In this document: one piece after another, positions 9,802 to 19,162 of the stretch
Position numbering within the stretch: the first letter of the stretch is position 1
How the letters are laid out: each line of letters begins with the position of its first letter
NCBI RefSeq assembly: GCF_030758295.1
Contig: NZ_CP132335.1
Location: 3,634,412-3,698,411 of the forward strand
DNA length: 64,000 nucleotides
Source of the DNA: Pararhizobium sp. IMCC21322
GTDB taxonomy: Bacteria; Pseudomonadota; Alphaproteobacteria; Rhizobiales; GCA-2746425
Reading direction: 5' to 3'
Notes under the pieces: model-generated
The model's database searches: none
What the model was told of the DNA's origin: nothing
What the model saw: only the letters and a program-made list of their open reading frames with translations
Position numbers and translations under genes: made by a program

Positions 9802-12432
9802 ATGGATCTGGTCATCGTTGAATCGCCCGCAAAGGCGAAGACCATCAACAAATATCTCGGCTCAAATTATCAGGTACTGGCCTCTTACGGCCATGTCCGC
9901 GACTTGCCTGCGAAGGACGGTTCGGTGCTTCCTGACGAAGAATTCGCCATGAAATGGGAAATTGATGCAAAGGCCAAAAAACGCATCAGTGAGATCGCTG
10001 CCGCTGTCAAAGAGTCTGACCGTCTGATCCTCGCGACCGATCCGGATCGCGAGGGCGAGGCCATTTCCTGGCATGTTCTGCAGATCCTGAAGGACAAAAA
10101 GATCCTCAAGGACAAGCCGGTCGAGCGCGTCGTATTTAACGCCATTACCAAAAGCGCCATTCTGGAAGCCATGAAAAATCCGCGCGAGATAGATGTCGAT
10201 CTGGTCGAAGCCTATCTGGCACGGCGCGCACTGGATTATCTGGTTGGCTTCACCCTGTCGCCGGTATTGTGGCGCAAACTGCCTGGTGCACGATCTGCAG
10301 GCCGTGTTCAATCTGTGGCGCTGCGCCTTGTCTGTGAACGGGAAATGCAAATTGAGGTCTTCAAACCGCAGGAATACTGGTCCATTCAGGCAGCTCTGAA
10401 AACCAGTTTCCGCGAGGATTTGAAAGCCCGTCTGGTGGAGTATGAAGGCAAGAAAATTCAGCGTCTGACGATTGACGGCGCTGATGAGGCCAACACCATC
10501 AAAGCCATGTTGGAAACAGCAAGCTTCACGATTTCAAGCGTTGAGGCAAAACCGCATAAGCGTAATCCACAGCCACCTTTCACAACGTCTACGCTGCAGC
10601 AGGAAGCCTCTCGAAAACTCGGCTTTTCCGCATCGCGCACCATGCAGGTGGCGCAACGCCTGTATGAAGGTGTGGATATTGGCGGCGAAACCACCGGTCT
10701 CATCACCTATATGCGAACAGATGGCGTGGACATGGCACCAGAGGCCGTTGCCGAAGTCAGATCGCAAATCGGTTCGGAGTTCGGCAGTAATTATGTGCCG
10801 GAAGTCCCGCGCAAATATTTTACCAAAGCCAAAAACACTCAGGAAGCGCATGAGGCGGTTCGTCCCACTGCATTGGCCCGTCACCCGGCAGAAATGTCGA
10901 AAACCCTGGAGACCGATCAGGCACGGCTTTATGAGCTGATCTGGAAGCGCACCATGGCCAGCCAGATGCTGTCTGCCGAAATGGAGCGCACCACGGTTGA
11001 TATTCTGGCAAACGGATCCGGCAAAAGCGCAACAGTGCGCGCAACCGGAACGGTGATGCGTTTTGATGGCTTCCTGAAACTTTATCAGGAAGGCCGTGAC
11101 GATGATGACGAGGAAGCGGAAGGCCGCCTGCCGGCTGTTAAAGTTGGCGAGGACCTGACGCGCGACAGCATCGCCGCCAGTCAGCACTTCACTGAGCCCC
11201 CCCCGCGCTACACTGAAGCCACGCTCATCCGCAAAATGGAAGAATTGGGCATTGGCCGCCCGTCGACCTATGCATCGACCCTCGCCGTACTGCGCGAGCG
11301 CGATTATGTTGAAATGGATCAAAAGCGCCTTGTTCCTCATGACAAGGGCCGCATCGTCACCGCATTCCTGGAAGGTTTCTTCAAACGCTATGTGGAGTAT
11401 GACTTCACAGCGCAACTGGAAGAACAGCTTGATCGCGTGTCCGATGGAAAGCTGGACTGGCGCCAGGTCCTGAATGATTTCTGGGGACAGTTCTCAGCCA
11501 GCGTTGATGATATCAAGGAACTGCGCATTACGCAGGTTCTGGATGCGCTCAATGAACTGCTCGGACCGCACATTTTCCCGGAAAAGGAAGATGGATCTGA
11601 TCCGCGCAAATGCCCGACATGTGATGATGGTCGCGTCAGCTTGAAGGTTGGTAAATTTGGCGCTTTCATCGGCTGTTCAAATTACCCGGAATGCCGTTTT
11701 ACCAAGCAATTGGGCCAGGCTGGCAAGAATGATGGCGAAGCTGAAAACGCCATTATCGAGCTTGGAAAAGACCCGGAAACAGATCAGATGATCACGGCCA
11801 GAACAGGCCGTTTCGGGCCGTATGTGCAATTGGGAGAAGAAGCCAAGCCCAAACGTGCCAGCCTGCCAAAAACCTGGTCATTGCAGGCCATGGATCTGGA
11901 AAAAGGTCTGGCGCTGTTATCTCTGCCGCGCCCGGTGGGCGACCACCCGGAAACCGGTAAACCGATTGTGGCCGGCATTGGTCGTTATGGCCCCTTCGTG
12001 CTCCATGATGGTGCATACGCCAATCTGGAAAGTGTCGACGAAGTGTTCTCTGTCGGGATCAACCGGGCGGTTGCAGCGATCGCCGATAAGGCTGCCAAGG
12101 GACCTGGACGGCGGGGCGCTGCTGCTGCATTGAAGGAATTGGGTGAGCACCCGGATGGTGGCAAAATAACCGTTCATGAAGGGCGCTATGGCCCCTATGC
12201 CAAATGGGGCAAGGTCAATGCGACTTTGCCGAAGGGCAAGGAGCCGGAGGCTGTCACGCTGGAAGAAGCCATAGAGCTGGTGAATGAGCGCGCAGCCAAA
12301 GGCAAAAAGAAACCCGCCGCCAAGAAAAAACCAGCGGCCAAAAAACCTGCAGCGAAAAAAGCCGCAGCAAAAAAACCGGCAGCAAAGAAGAAAGCCGCAC
12401 CCAAAAAGACAACAGCGGCCAAGGAAGACTGA
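9802..12432 (+). CDS. topA: DNA topoisomerase I
   Basis: At 876 residues this is a complete type IA topoisomerase. The TOPRIM domain opens the protein (MDLVIVESPAKAKTINKYLG; ATDPDREGEAISWH), and the catalytic Tyr is in TTGLITYMRTDGVD (about residue 300). A C4 zinc ribbon (CPTCDDG and CSNYPEC) lies near 605-635, followed by TopA C-terminal repeats built around GRFGPYVQLGE, GRYGPFVLHDG and GRYGPYAKWGK. The last about 45 residues are a lysine/alanine/proline tail of AAKKPAAKK-type units, like a histone H1 tail, probably for non-specific DNA binding. An eight-C run near 11198 is read in frame as part of TEPPPRY. Confidence 0.97.
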   Translation: MDLVIVESPAKAKTINKYLGSNYQVLASYGHVRDLPAKDGSVLPDEEFAMKWEIDAKAKKRISEIAAAVKESDRLILATDPDREGEAISWHVLQILKDKKILKDKPVERVVFNAITKSAILEAMKNPREIDVDLVEAYLARRALDYLVGFTLSPVLWRKLPGARSAGRVQSVALRLVCEREMQIEVFKPQEYWSIQAALKTSFREDLKARLVEYEGKKIQRLTIDGADEANTIKAMLETASFTISSVEAKPHKRNPQPPFTTSTLQQEASRKLGFSASRTMQVAQRLYEGVDIGGETTGLITYMRTDGVDMAPEAVAEVRSQIGSEFGSNYVPEVPRKYFTKAKNTQEAHEAVRPTALARHPAEMSKTLETDQARLYELIWKRTMASQMLSAEMERTTVDILANGSGKSATVRATGTVMRFDGFLKLYQEGRDDDDEEAEGRLPAVKVGEDLTRDSIAASQHFTEPPPRYTEATLIRKMEELGIGRPSTYASTLAVLRERDYVEMDQKRLVPHDKGRIVTAFLEGFFKRYVEYDFTAQLEEQLDRVSDGKLDWRQVLNDFWGQFSASVDDIKELRITQVLDALNELLGPHIFPEKEDGSDPRKCPTCDDGRVSLKVGKFGAFIGCSNYPECRFTKQLGQAGKNDGEAENAIIELGKDPETDQMITARTGRFGPYVQLGEEAKPKRASLPKTWSLQAMDLEKGLALLSLPRPVGDHPETGKPIVAGIGRYGPFVLHDGAYANLESVDEVFSVGINRAVAAIADKAAKGPGRRGAAAALKELGEHPDGGKITVHEGRYGPYAKWGKVNATLPKGKEPEAVTLEEAIELVNERAAKGKKKPAAKKKPAAKKPAAKKAAAKKPAAKKKAAPKKTTAAKED

Positions 12433-12435
12433 TCA

Positions 12436-14709
12436 TTGGCCAAAAAGAGCAGCTCAGACTTTGATCACCTGCCAAGCAAGGATGATGTGCTGCGCTTTGT
12501 TGCCGACAATCCCGGCCGTTCCGGCAAACGGGAAATTGCCAAAGCGTTCAATATCAAGGGCGCTGCCCGAATTGGCCTGAAACGTCTTTTGTCAGAAATG
12601 GCCGAAGATGGCAGTCTGGTGCGCCGGCGCAAGAAACTCAGCCGCCCCGGCGAAGTGCCATCGGTCACGGTTCTGCATATTTACGGACGTGACGAAGACG
12701 GGGAATTGCTGGGCAAACCGGCCAGTTGGGATGAAGCCGAAGATGGCCCGCCCCCACTGGTTTTGCTGACACGCGGTTCCCGCGACAAAGGCCCCGCACC
12801 GGGCGTTGGTGACCGTGTTCTCACCAAGCTGACACCTGAAAACGATGCGGCTTCAGGCCAGCCAACCCATACCGGTAAGGTGATCCGTGTTCTGGAAAAA
12901 GAGCGTGGTCCGACCCTGGGCATTCTGGGATTTGACGGTGAAGGAAATGCGCGCCTGATCCCGATTGATAAAAAGCAGAAGGAAATAATGGTCCACGCGG
13001 ACGATGCCGCCAAGGCCAAAAAGGGCGATCTGATCTCCGTCCGCATTGACAAGCCTGCTCGCCATGGACTGCCAATCGCACGCATTCTGGACGTCATTGG
13101 CGATATGACGAATGAAAAGGCGGTCAGTGCCATAGCCCTGCACGCTCATAACATTCCGCACACTTTCCCTGAACGGGTCCTGGCTGACGCGGACGCTGCA
13201 AAACCTGCGCCTTTGAAGGGCCGTGAAGACTGGCGCAAGGTTCCGCTGGTCACCATTGATCCAGCCGACGCCAAAGACCATGATGATGCGGTCTATGCCG
13301 AGACAGACACTGATCCAGCCAACAAGGACGGCTTTGTTGTAACAGTCGCCATTGCTGATGTTTCCTGGTATGTGCGCCCTGAAGCTGCGCTCGATAAAGA
13401 AGCCCTGCTGCGTGGCAATTCGGTCTATTTTCCGGACCGCGTTGTTCCCATGTTGCCAGAGCGGATTTCAAACGATTTGTGCTCCCTGCGCGAAGGCGTC
13501 GACAGGCCAGCACTTGCTGTCAAAATGATTTTTGACGCTGCGGGTCACAAAACAACACACAGCTTTCACCGCATCATGATGCGGTCCGCTGCACGCCTGT
13601 CCTACCAGCAAGCACAAAGCGCGGTTGACGGGCAGACCGATGACAAGACAGCGCCCATTATCGACACCATTTTGCAACCGCTCTGGAACGCTTACAGCAC
13701 GGTTTTGAAAGGCCGGGAAAGCCGCGCGCCCCTTGAGCTGAATCTGCCAGAACGTAAAATTCTGCTGAAAGACGATGGCACTGTAGATCGGGTTCTGGTT
13801 CCTGAACGGCTGGATGCACACAAGCTCATCGAAGAATTCATGATTCAAGCCAACGTAGCGGCGGCTGAAAGTCTGGAAGCCAAAAAATCACCTCTGGTTT
13901 ACCGCGTGCATGAAGCGCCATCACTGGACAAGCTGGAGACCTTGAGAGAGTTCTTACGCTCACTTGACATCAATTTGAGCAAGGGCGGCAATCTCAGGCC
14001 ACACCATTTCAACGATATTCTAACGCGCGTTGCCGAAACAGAGCACGAAACCGTGGTCAATCAGGTGGTGCTGCGCTCGCAAAGTCAGGCAGCCTACAGC
14101 CCTGCAAATCTGGGCCATTTTGGCTTGAACCTGCGGCGCTATGCTCATTTCACGTCGCCCATACGGCGCTATGCGGATCTGATCGTCCATCGCGCTCTGG
14201 TCAGCGCTTTAGACCTTGGCGAAGGAGGGCTGCAGCCCGGTTTCGAAACCCGCCTTGTAGAGATTGCAGCAGATATTTCTGCCGCCGAGCGCCGCGCGAT
14301 GCTGGCTGAACGCGATACGATTGACCGCTTGATTGCCGCCCATCTCTCTGGTCAGATCGGAGCCCGTTTCCACGGCCGGATTGCTGGAGTTACCAAGGTT
14401 GGCCTCTTCATCAAGCTGGATGATACCGGCGCAGACGGCTTTATCCCGATTTCAAAACTCGGCTCCGACTACTTCTTTTTCGATGAAGCCCAACACTCTC
14501 TGATTGGGGAAAAAAGCCGCGAGCGCTATCGCATTGGTGACCTGGTTGAGGTAAAGCTTGTTGAAGCCGCTCCGGTTGCAGGCGCGCTCCGATTTGAAAT
14601 GCTGAGCGAAGGCACTAAGTCTGGAGGGCCAATGAACCATCGCCCCGGACGCAAGCAGAAATCCCGCCGCAAAAAGCCCAGCACAGCGCCACGACGTGGC
14701 CGTAGATAG
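12436..14709 (+). CDS. rnr: Ribonuclease R
   Basis: A 757-residue RNase R starting at TTG 12436, 3 bp after topA, with AAGGAAG upstream as ribosome-binding site. Domains in order: an N-terminal winged helix (about 15-75), cold-shock OB folds, the RNB catalytic domain with IDPADAKDHDDAVYAE (about 273-288) holding the metal-binding Asp residues, an S1 domain (GRIAGVTKVGLFIKL), and a basic Lys/Arg-rich tail. It degrades structured RNA 3' to 5'. Coupling to topA is a common alphaproteobacterial arrangement. Confidence 0.95.
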   Translation: MAKKSSSDFDHLPSKDDVLRFVADNPGRSGKREIAKAFNIKGAARIGLKRLLSEMAEDGSLVRRRKKLSRPGEVPSVTVLHIYGRDEDGELLGKPASWDEAEDGPPPLVLLTRGSRDKGPAPGVGDRVLTKLTPENDAASGQPTHTGKVIRVLEKERGPTLGILGFDGEGNARLIPIDKKQKEIMVHADDAAKAKKGDLISVRIDKPARHGLPIARILDVIGDMTNEKAVSAIALHAHNIPHTFPERVLADADAAKPAPLKGREDWRKVPLVTIDPADAKDHDDAVYAETDTDPANKDGFVVTVAIADVSWYVRPEAALDKEALLRGNSVYFPDRVVPMLPERISNDLCSLREGVDRPALAVKMIFDAAGHKTTHSFHRIMMRSAARLSYQQAQSAVDGQTDDKTAPIIDTILQPLWNAYSTVLKGRESRAPLELNLPERKILLKDDGTVDRVLVPERLDAHKLIEEFMIQANVAAAESLEAKKSPLVYRVHEAPSLDKLETLREFLRSLDINLSKGGNLRPHHFNDILTRVAETEHETVVNQVVLRSQSQAAYSPANLGHFGLNLRRYAHFTSPIRRYADLIVHRALVSALDLGEGGLQPGFETRLVEIAADISAAERRAMLAERDTIDRLIAAHLSGQIGARFHGRIAGVTKVGLFIKLDDTGADGFIPISKLGSDYFFFDEAQHSLIGEKSRERYRIGDLVEVKLVEAAPVAGALRFEMLSEGTKSGGPMNHRPGRKQKSRRKKPSTAPRRGRR

Positions 14710-14719
14710 TGGAGCAGAT

Positions 14720-15157
14720 ATGAGCAGTGTAGACATCACAACCCCGGCTCAGCCAGGTGCTGATCAAAAACGTGCTATCTGGCCTGCCATGCGCAAAGGT
14801 CTGGCGGGAAAATGCCCGAATTGCGGAACCGGAAATCTGTTCTACAAGTATCTGAAAGTGAACGACAATTGCAGCCATTGTAACGAGGAACTGCATCATC
14901 AGAGAGCCGACGATGCACCGCCCTATTTCACCATTTTTATCGTTGGCCACATCGTCGTAGCGGCCATGCTGGTATTGGAAAAGCTGTATCATCCGGCCAT
15001 ATGGATTCACATGTCGCTTTGGCTCCCGTTGACCATTTTGTTGTCCTTCTGGATTCTTCAGCCCATGAAGGGCATGACCATCGGCCTGCAATGGGCCAAT
15101 CGCATGCATGGCTTCGGTGGTGAAGAAGAGGCTGATGGCACAATCTGGCAGGACTGA
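14720..15157 (+). CDS. DUF983 membrane protein
   Basis: The ATG at 14720 follows GGAG at good spacing and gives 145 residues; an upstream GTG at 14696 would overlap rnr. A four-cysteine zinc-ribbon-like module (CPNCGTGNLF and CSHCNEEL) precedes two membrane helices (IFIVGHIVVAAMLVLE and LWLPLTILLSFWIL). This is the DUF983 layout. The function of the family is not established. It overlaps the start of the NUDIX gene. Confidence 0.9.
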   Translation: MSSVDITTPAQPGADQKRAIWPAMRKGLAGKCPNCGTGNLFYKYLKVNDNCSHCNEELHHQRADDAPPYFTIFIVGHIVVAAMLVLEKLYHPAIWIHMSLWLPLTILLSFWILQPMKGMTIGLQWANRMHGFGGEEEADGTIWQD

Positions 15158-15887
15158 CACCCCCTCTGGAGAGAGCAACGCTGCCCACTCCTACCCTGTC
15201 ATAAAACCAAAACCTGCAGGTACTTTGCTGATCCTTGATGAGCAGAACGGCCGCCCACACGTTCTCATGGGGCGCCGCCATAAGGCCCATACATTCATGC
15301 CGGACGTTTTTGTCTTTCCTGGCGGTCGTGTGGATCGCCCCGACAATCATGCCCCATTCCACAGCGATTTAACCAAACCGACGCTTGAACGTCTGATGGC
15401 CTCCGGGTTGAAGAGCCTGGCGACACACAGGCGTGCCCGCGCTTTTGCTTTAGCTGCCATCCGAGAGACATTTGAAGAAGTTGGAATGTTGATTGGCAAT
15501 CCAGTGACGGAAGACACCAAAGGAACAAATTCCGTTTGGGCCCCGTTTTTGAATCACAAACAGGTGCCAAATCTGGCACCCTTGCGCTATGTGGCCCGCG
15601 CAGTTACGCCTCCGGGCTTGGTACGCCGTTATGACACCCGTTTTTTTACAGCAACCCGTTCGGCAATCAGCCTGGAACTGAAGGATATCCCGACGGATGA
15701 ACTGAATGAATTATCATGGATTCCATTGGATCAGACCGATGGCTATGAGATGCCCCGAATTACACAAATGGTGCTCAATGATGTGTCAGAGCGTATAACT
15801 GCCGAAGGCACAATCGCACTGCACGATGATCATGCTGTGCCGGTCTATACCGCCCGAAATGGCAAACATCGCCGCGATATGGCGTGA
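15135..15887 (+). CDS. NUDIX hydrolase
   Basis: The ATG at 15135, after GAAGAAGAGG, gives 250 residues and overlaps the DUF983 gene by 23 bp; an ATG at 15108 is also open. The NUDIX helix signature AIRETFEEVGMLIG is clear (about 108-121), and the upstream glycine strand FPGGRVDRP is separated from it by a long insertion, as in the NUDT19-like subgroup. It probably hydrolyses a nucleoside diphosphate-linked or CoA-type substrate; the substrate cannot be read from the sequence. Confidence 0.85.
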   Translation: MAQSGRTDTPSGESNAAHSYPVIKPKPAGTLLILDEQNGRPHVLMGRRHKAHTFMPDVFVFPGGRVDRPDNHAPFHSDLTKPTLERLMASGLKSLATHRRARAFALAAIRETFEEVGMLIGNPVTEDTKGTNSVWAPFLNHKQVPNLAPLRYVARAVTPPGLVRRYDTRFFTATRSAISLELKDIPTDELNELSWIPLDQTDGYEMPRITQMVLNDVSERITAEGTIALHDDHAVPVYTARNGKHRRDMA

Positions 15888-15909
15888 GTAAATCCGTATT
15901 GTTGACGTT

Positions 15910-16304
15910 TCAGATAGAGCGCAACCGGTTGACTGTCAAAATGCCATGCTCGGCGTCGAGCGTGGTCGGAAAGCCCATCGGAATACGCTGCGCGCCAACA
16001 CCCTGCTTCCACAGAGCCATCTGCAGGATTGTAACATCACTGAAGCCCACCAGAAATTTGGAATCACGCTGCGCGCAGTCGAAATCCAGACGCTCGGCAA
16101 TCCGGTAAGCCCCCTTGCCGCCACCTGTTGCAAACATCGCTCTGACCTGTGGGTCATTCAGCGCTTCGTTGAAATCAGACGAACGCTCATCATCTGTTCC
16201 GGCCGGATGGTTGAGCTTGTTATAGGCATGTCGCCCGACACTTCGACATCCTCGCGGTTTGGCGCGCTGGCCGGCGATACAAACCGGATTTTGTCACCGG
16301 GCTC
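15910..16304 (-). pseudogene. Broken LD-carboxypeptidase (peptidase family S66)
   Basis: On the minus strand, two pieces of an S66 LD-carboxypeptidase are in different frames. From about 16304 the first reads EPGDKIRFVSPASAPNRED, the usual N-terminus. From about 16240 a second frame reads HAYNKLNHPAGTDDERSSDF, ATGGGKGAYRIAERLDFD and KFLVGFSDVTILQMALW. It then jumps to MGFPTTLDAEHGILTV, which resembles the far C-terminal strand of the family, and stops at 15910. Some residues are missing at the first junction, and the long middle with the catalytic Glu and His is gone at the second. A TAG in frame sits just upstream of the first piece. Functional members have about 300 residues and recycle murein tetrapeptides. 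Confidence 0.75.
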
Positions 16305-16595
16305 TAATGAGCGCTACATCACAATTTGGTGCTGTGTGCTTCGAATCATGGGCAATGCTCCCACCTCTGGAATCTTCTGTCCGCTGCAGGCGCTGTTTTT
16401 GTGTTGATAGCGTAATCAGACCCGTTCGGACGCCATAGGAAGGTGTCTCAAAAGCGAAATTTATGACATTGCGTAATAAATGTCTGGTTTGTGCCTGACA
16501 GACCACTCGCCCGCTTGACTTTCTGTACTTTATGAGTAGTTTGCGCGCTCAAAGAGGCGGTACTGCGCCCGATAGCATTTCCAAGGAATGAGAAC

Positions 16596-16763
16596 ATGGC
16601 AAAGGCCACCACCATCAAAGTTCGTCTCGTGAGCACAGCTGAAACCGGCTATTTCTATGTCGCGAAAAAGAACTCACGCACAATGACTGAAAAGCTGACG
16701 CAGCGGAAATATGATCCCGTTGTTCGCAAACACGTTGAATTCAAAGAAGCCAAAATCAAATAG
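16596..16763 (+). CDS. rpmG: 50S ribosomal protein L33
   Basis: A 55-residue L33 starting [13 protein letters not shown], with [10 protein letters not shown] and [17 protein letters not shown]. It lacks the four zinc-binding cysteines, so it is the zinc-independent (C-) form usual in alphaproteobacteria. AAGGAATGAG precedes the ATG. A hairpin terminator follows 33 bp after the stop. The gene stands alone. Confidence 0.96.
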   Translation: MAKATTIKVRLVSTAETGYFYVAKKNSRTMTEKLTQRKYDPVVRKHVEFKEAKIK

Positions 16764-16795
16764 CTTCTTCTGCCTCAGGGCGGAGACCAAATCGT

Positions 16796-16832
16796 AAAAC
16801 ACCGCATGATTGTCATCCTGCGGTGTTTTTTG
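16796..16832 (+). terminator. Rho-independent terminator after rpmG
   Basis: AACACCGCA pairs with TGCGGTGTT around a short loop, followed by a run of T. It lies 33 bp after the rpmG stop. The A-rich left side may also let it stop transcripts arriving from pleD on the other strand. Confidence 0.8.
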
Positions 16833-16878
16833 TTGTCCGGAATTTGTTGAATTACCTGGCTAGACCAAGACGGATACT

Positions 16879-18273
16879 CTAGGCCGCCTTGGAAATCACC
16901 TGATTGCGACCGGCTTCCTTCGCACGGTAAAGCGCTTCATCGGCGCGTTTCAGCATGGCGTCGGCAGAATCCTTGCGCCCCTTGAATTGGGTAATTCCAA
17001 AACTGGCCGTAACCGTAATCTGCGAGCCATCATCATTGATGATGAACGGCACGGATTCAATTTCCTTGCGCAGACGTTCAGCCGCTAAAAACGCCACATC
17101 CAGCTCAGTCTCTGCCAGAACGCAGACAAATTCCTCGCCACCAAACCGGCAGGCCAAATCCGAGCCGCGCAAGCTACGCCTGATGCGATGCGAGATTTCT
17201 TTCAACACCACATCACCAACCGCATGGCCATGAACATCATTGATGGATTTAAACTTATCAATATCCATGATCATCACCGACAGATCACGTTTGTAACGCA
17301 ATGACTGGTCGATCAAAGTCGACATTTGTCGTTCTAAAAACCGTCGGTTCTGCAATCCTGTCAGCGGGTCGATGACTGCAAGCTCGAGTGTGTTTTCTAC
17401 TTCCAGACGCAACTCGCGCAACATGCGGTGTCGATACACTTCACGGCGCATCCGCGCAGCAAGCTCTCGCTCTGGATATGGCGCGACAACATAATTGGTT
17501 GCCCCTAGATCAAAGCTGCGCTGCAGGCGTTTCTCATCTTCAGGCTTACCGACAACCAGTGTCGGCAAATGACGGTGTTGCAGGGGTGCCTTTAGCTGTG
17601 ACAGAAACGAAAGAGGATCTGACGAACTGACACCAAGGGAAACAACAACAGCATCCCAGTCGCTGGAACTGATCGCCGCTATAGCCGCCACCTCAGTAGT
17701 GACTGTCTTGATGCCCTGTTCAAATGAGAGGCTTCTGAAGATTTTATCTGCCGATGTCTGATCATCATCAAACACCAGAACCTGACCATTGCGGCCATCA
17801 TCAAAGGATTCGTCAACCTCTTCGAAATTATCGCCCTCACTGGTCGCATCAGCATCCTTGCGAAACGCATTCATGCTGTGGGTGCGCATGTCTTCAAGGG
17901 TCTGCTTCTGAGACGCCAGATTGCGAATTCGGCTGATAAGCGCCACATCATTGACCGGCTTGGACAGAAAATCATCGGCTCCCGCATTGAGCCCTTTGAT
18001 ACGTGAGGCCTCATCCTGCAACGCGGTCAGGAGAATAATGGGAATGTCACGCGTAAGCGGATCAGATTTCAGGGCACGGCAGGTCTCAAACCCGTCCAGA
18101 CCCGGCATCACAATATCCAGCAACACCACATCAATGGGATTGTTGCGGCAATATTCAAGCGTGTCCAACCCCGCCGAAAGGGTTTTCACGGAGTAGTATT
18201 CAGCTGTAAGGCGGGCAGAGAGAAGCTTCAGATTTGCCTGAAGATCGTCAACGGCCAAAACACGTATCGACAT
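16879..18273 (-). CDS. pleD: Response regulator/diguanylate cyclase PleD
   Basis: A 464-residue PleD: receiver 1 (RVLAVDDLQANLKLL, phospho-acceptor Asp in VVLLDIVMPGLDG near residue 53), a second receiver that lacks a clear acceptor Asp (DAVVVSLGVSSSD), and a GGDEF domain with CRFGGEEFVCVL near 372-383. The RGSD motif five residues before GGEEF matches the c-di-GMP inhibitory site, so product feedback is expected. It makes c-di-GMP and, by analogy with Caulobacter, acts in the swarmer-to-stalked transition. It sits 47 bp downstream of divK, as in many relatives. Confidence 0.95.
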   Translation of the reverse strand: MSIRVLAVDDLQANLKLLSARLTAEYYSVKTLSAGLDTLEYCRNNPIDVVLLDIVMPGLDGFETCRALKSDPLTRDIPIILLTALQDEASRIKGLNAGADDFLSKPVNDVALISRIRNLASQKQTLEDMRTHSMNAFRKDADATSEGDNFEEVDESFDDGRNGQVLVFDDDQTSADKIFRSLSFEQGIKTVTTEVAAIAAISSSDWDAVVVSLGVSSSDPLSFLSQLKAPLQHRHLPTLVVGKPEDEKRLQRSFDLGATNYVVAPYPERELAARMRREVYRHRMLRELRLEVENTLELAVIDPLTGLQNRRFLERQMSTLIDQSLRYKRDLSVMIMDIDKFKSINDVHGHAVGDVVLKEISHRIRRSLRGSDLACRFGGEEFVCVLAETELDVAFLAAERLRKEIESVPFIINDDGSQITVTASFGITQFKGRKDSADAMLKRADEALYRAKEAGRNQVISKAA

Positions 18274-18320
18274 AGTCGTATTCTGTTTCTACTTAAAAAG
18301 TGGCCACCCGGACAACACCA

Positions 18321-18701
18321 CTAGTCGTTTTCGACTGGCAGGTGTTGGGAGACAACATCCAAAAAATTAGCGACTGAGATCGGCTTGGAAAGATATGCCT
18401 CACAGCCAGCTTCACGAATTCTGTCTTCATCCCCCTTCATCGCAAATGCGGTGACAGCAATCACCGGAATTTTGCACAACTCGTCATCTTCCTTGAGCCA
18501 TTTGATGACTTCCAGTCCCGAAACCTCGGGCAACTGAATATCCATCAACACAAGATCCGGCCTATGCTCTCTGGCCAGTTCGAACGCTTCCATCCCATTG
18601 CGACTTTGCAACGTGTTGTAGCCATGGGCTTCCAGAAGATCGTTGAACAATTTCATGTTCAGCTCGTTGTCTTCTACAATAAGAATATTCTGTGTCATCA
18701 A
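18321..18701 (-). CDS. divK: Single-domain response regulator DivK
   Basis: A 126-residue stand-alone receiver domain. It has the acidic pair in [13 protein letters not shown], the phospho-acceptor Asp in [13 protein letters not shown] (about residue 54), Thr/Ala in VTAFAMKGD, and the conserved Lys in YLSKPIS. DivK is the essential cell-cycle regulator that works with PleC/DivJ/DivL upstream of CtrA. Two ATGs in a row (MMTQN) leave the start uncertain by one codon. It is probably co-transcribed with pleD. Confidence 0.94.
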   Translation of the reverse strand: MMTQNILIVEDNELNMKLFNDLLEAHGYNTLQSRNGMEAFELAREHRPDLVLMDIQLPEVSGLEVIKWLKEDDELCKIPVIAVTAFAMKGDEDRIREAGCEAYLSKPISVANFLDVVSQHLPVEND

Positions 18702-18841
18702 TTATCCAAATAATTCCCTAAGGTTACCTAAACAGCCCGCTGGATTATTGCGGCTTTTGCGGATCGTGCTAGACTCGGGACTCAATTCGTCAAGCCAACG
18801 ACCTCTCAGATACCAGAGTTTCCACCACAACACCCGATTTT

Positions 18842-19138
18842 ATGAAAGGTGCCTCAATCTTGCACGGCAAAGACACAGAATTTGCGGAGGCATTGGCCAT
18901 TCAGGCCCTTGGACATTTGGCCCAGGATAAGGAAGTTCTGGAACGATTCCTGTCTGTGACAGGCCTTGCCCCTGAAAAGATTCGGGAAGCCGCCGCTTCG
19001 CCGGGTTTTCTTGCAGGTGTTCTGGACTATATGATGCAGAACGAAGCACTTTTGCTGACCTTTTCCGTAAACAACAACATCGATGCCGAAGCAATTATGG
19101 CGGCTCATCGCCAACTCAGCGGACCCGTTCCCCAATAG
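18842..19138 (+). CDS. DUF3572 protein
   Basis: A 98-residue acidic helical protein with EALAIQALGHLAQDKE and FLSVTGLAPEKIREAAASPGF, the pattern of DUF3572, a family of unknown role found in alphaproteobacteria next to divK/pleD. It is transcribed divergently from divK and likely co-transcribed with the HAD-like gene 24 bp downstream. Confidence 0.88.
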   Translation: MKGASILHGKDTEFAEALAIQALGHLAQDKEVLERFLSVTGLAPEKIREAAASPGFLAGVLDYMMQNEALLLTFSVNNNIDAEAIMAAHRQLSGPVPQ

Positions 19139-19162
19139 ACTACTCCACAGGAGACCTGAATC

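Noticed and set aside
11195-11205. Eight-C run in topA as a frameshift
   Set aside because: The frame continues unbroken through the run with normal TopA sequence on both sides.
10534-11415. Long minus-strand frame of 293 codons
   Set aside because: It is a shadow of topA, which has full-length family motifs.
15946-16407. Plus-strand reading frame of 153 codons
   Set aside because: It is antisense to the LD-carboxypeptidase remnant, which has clear family similarity.
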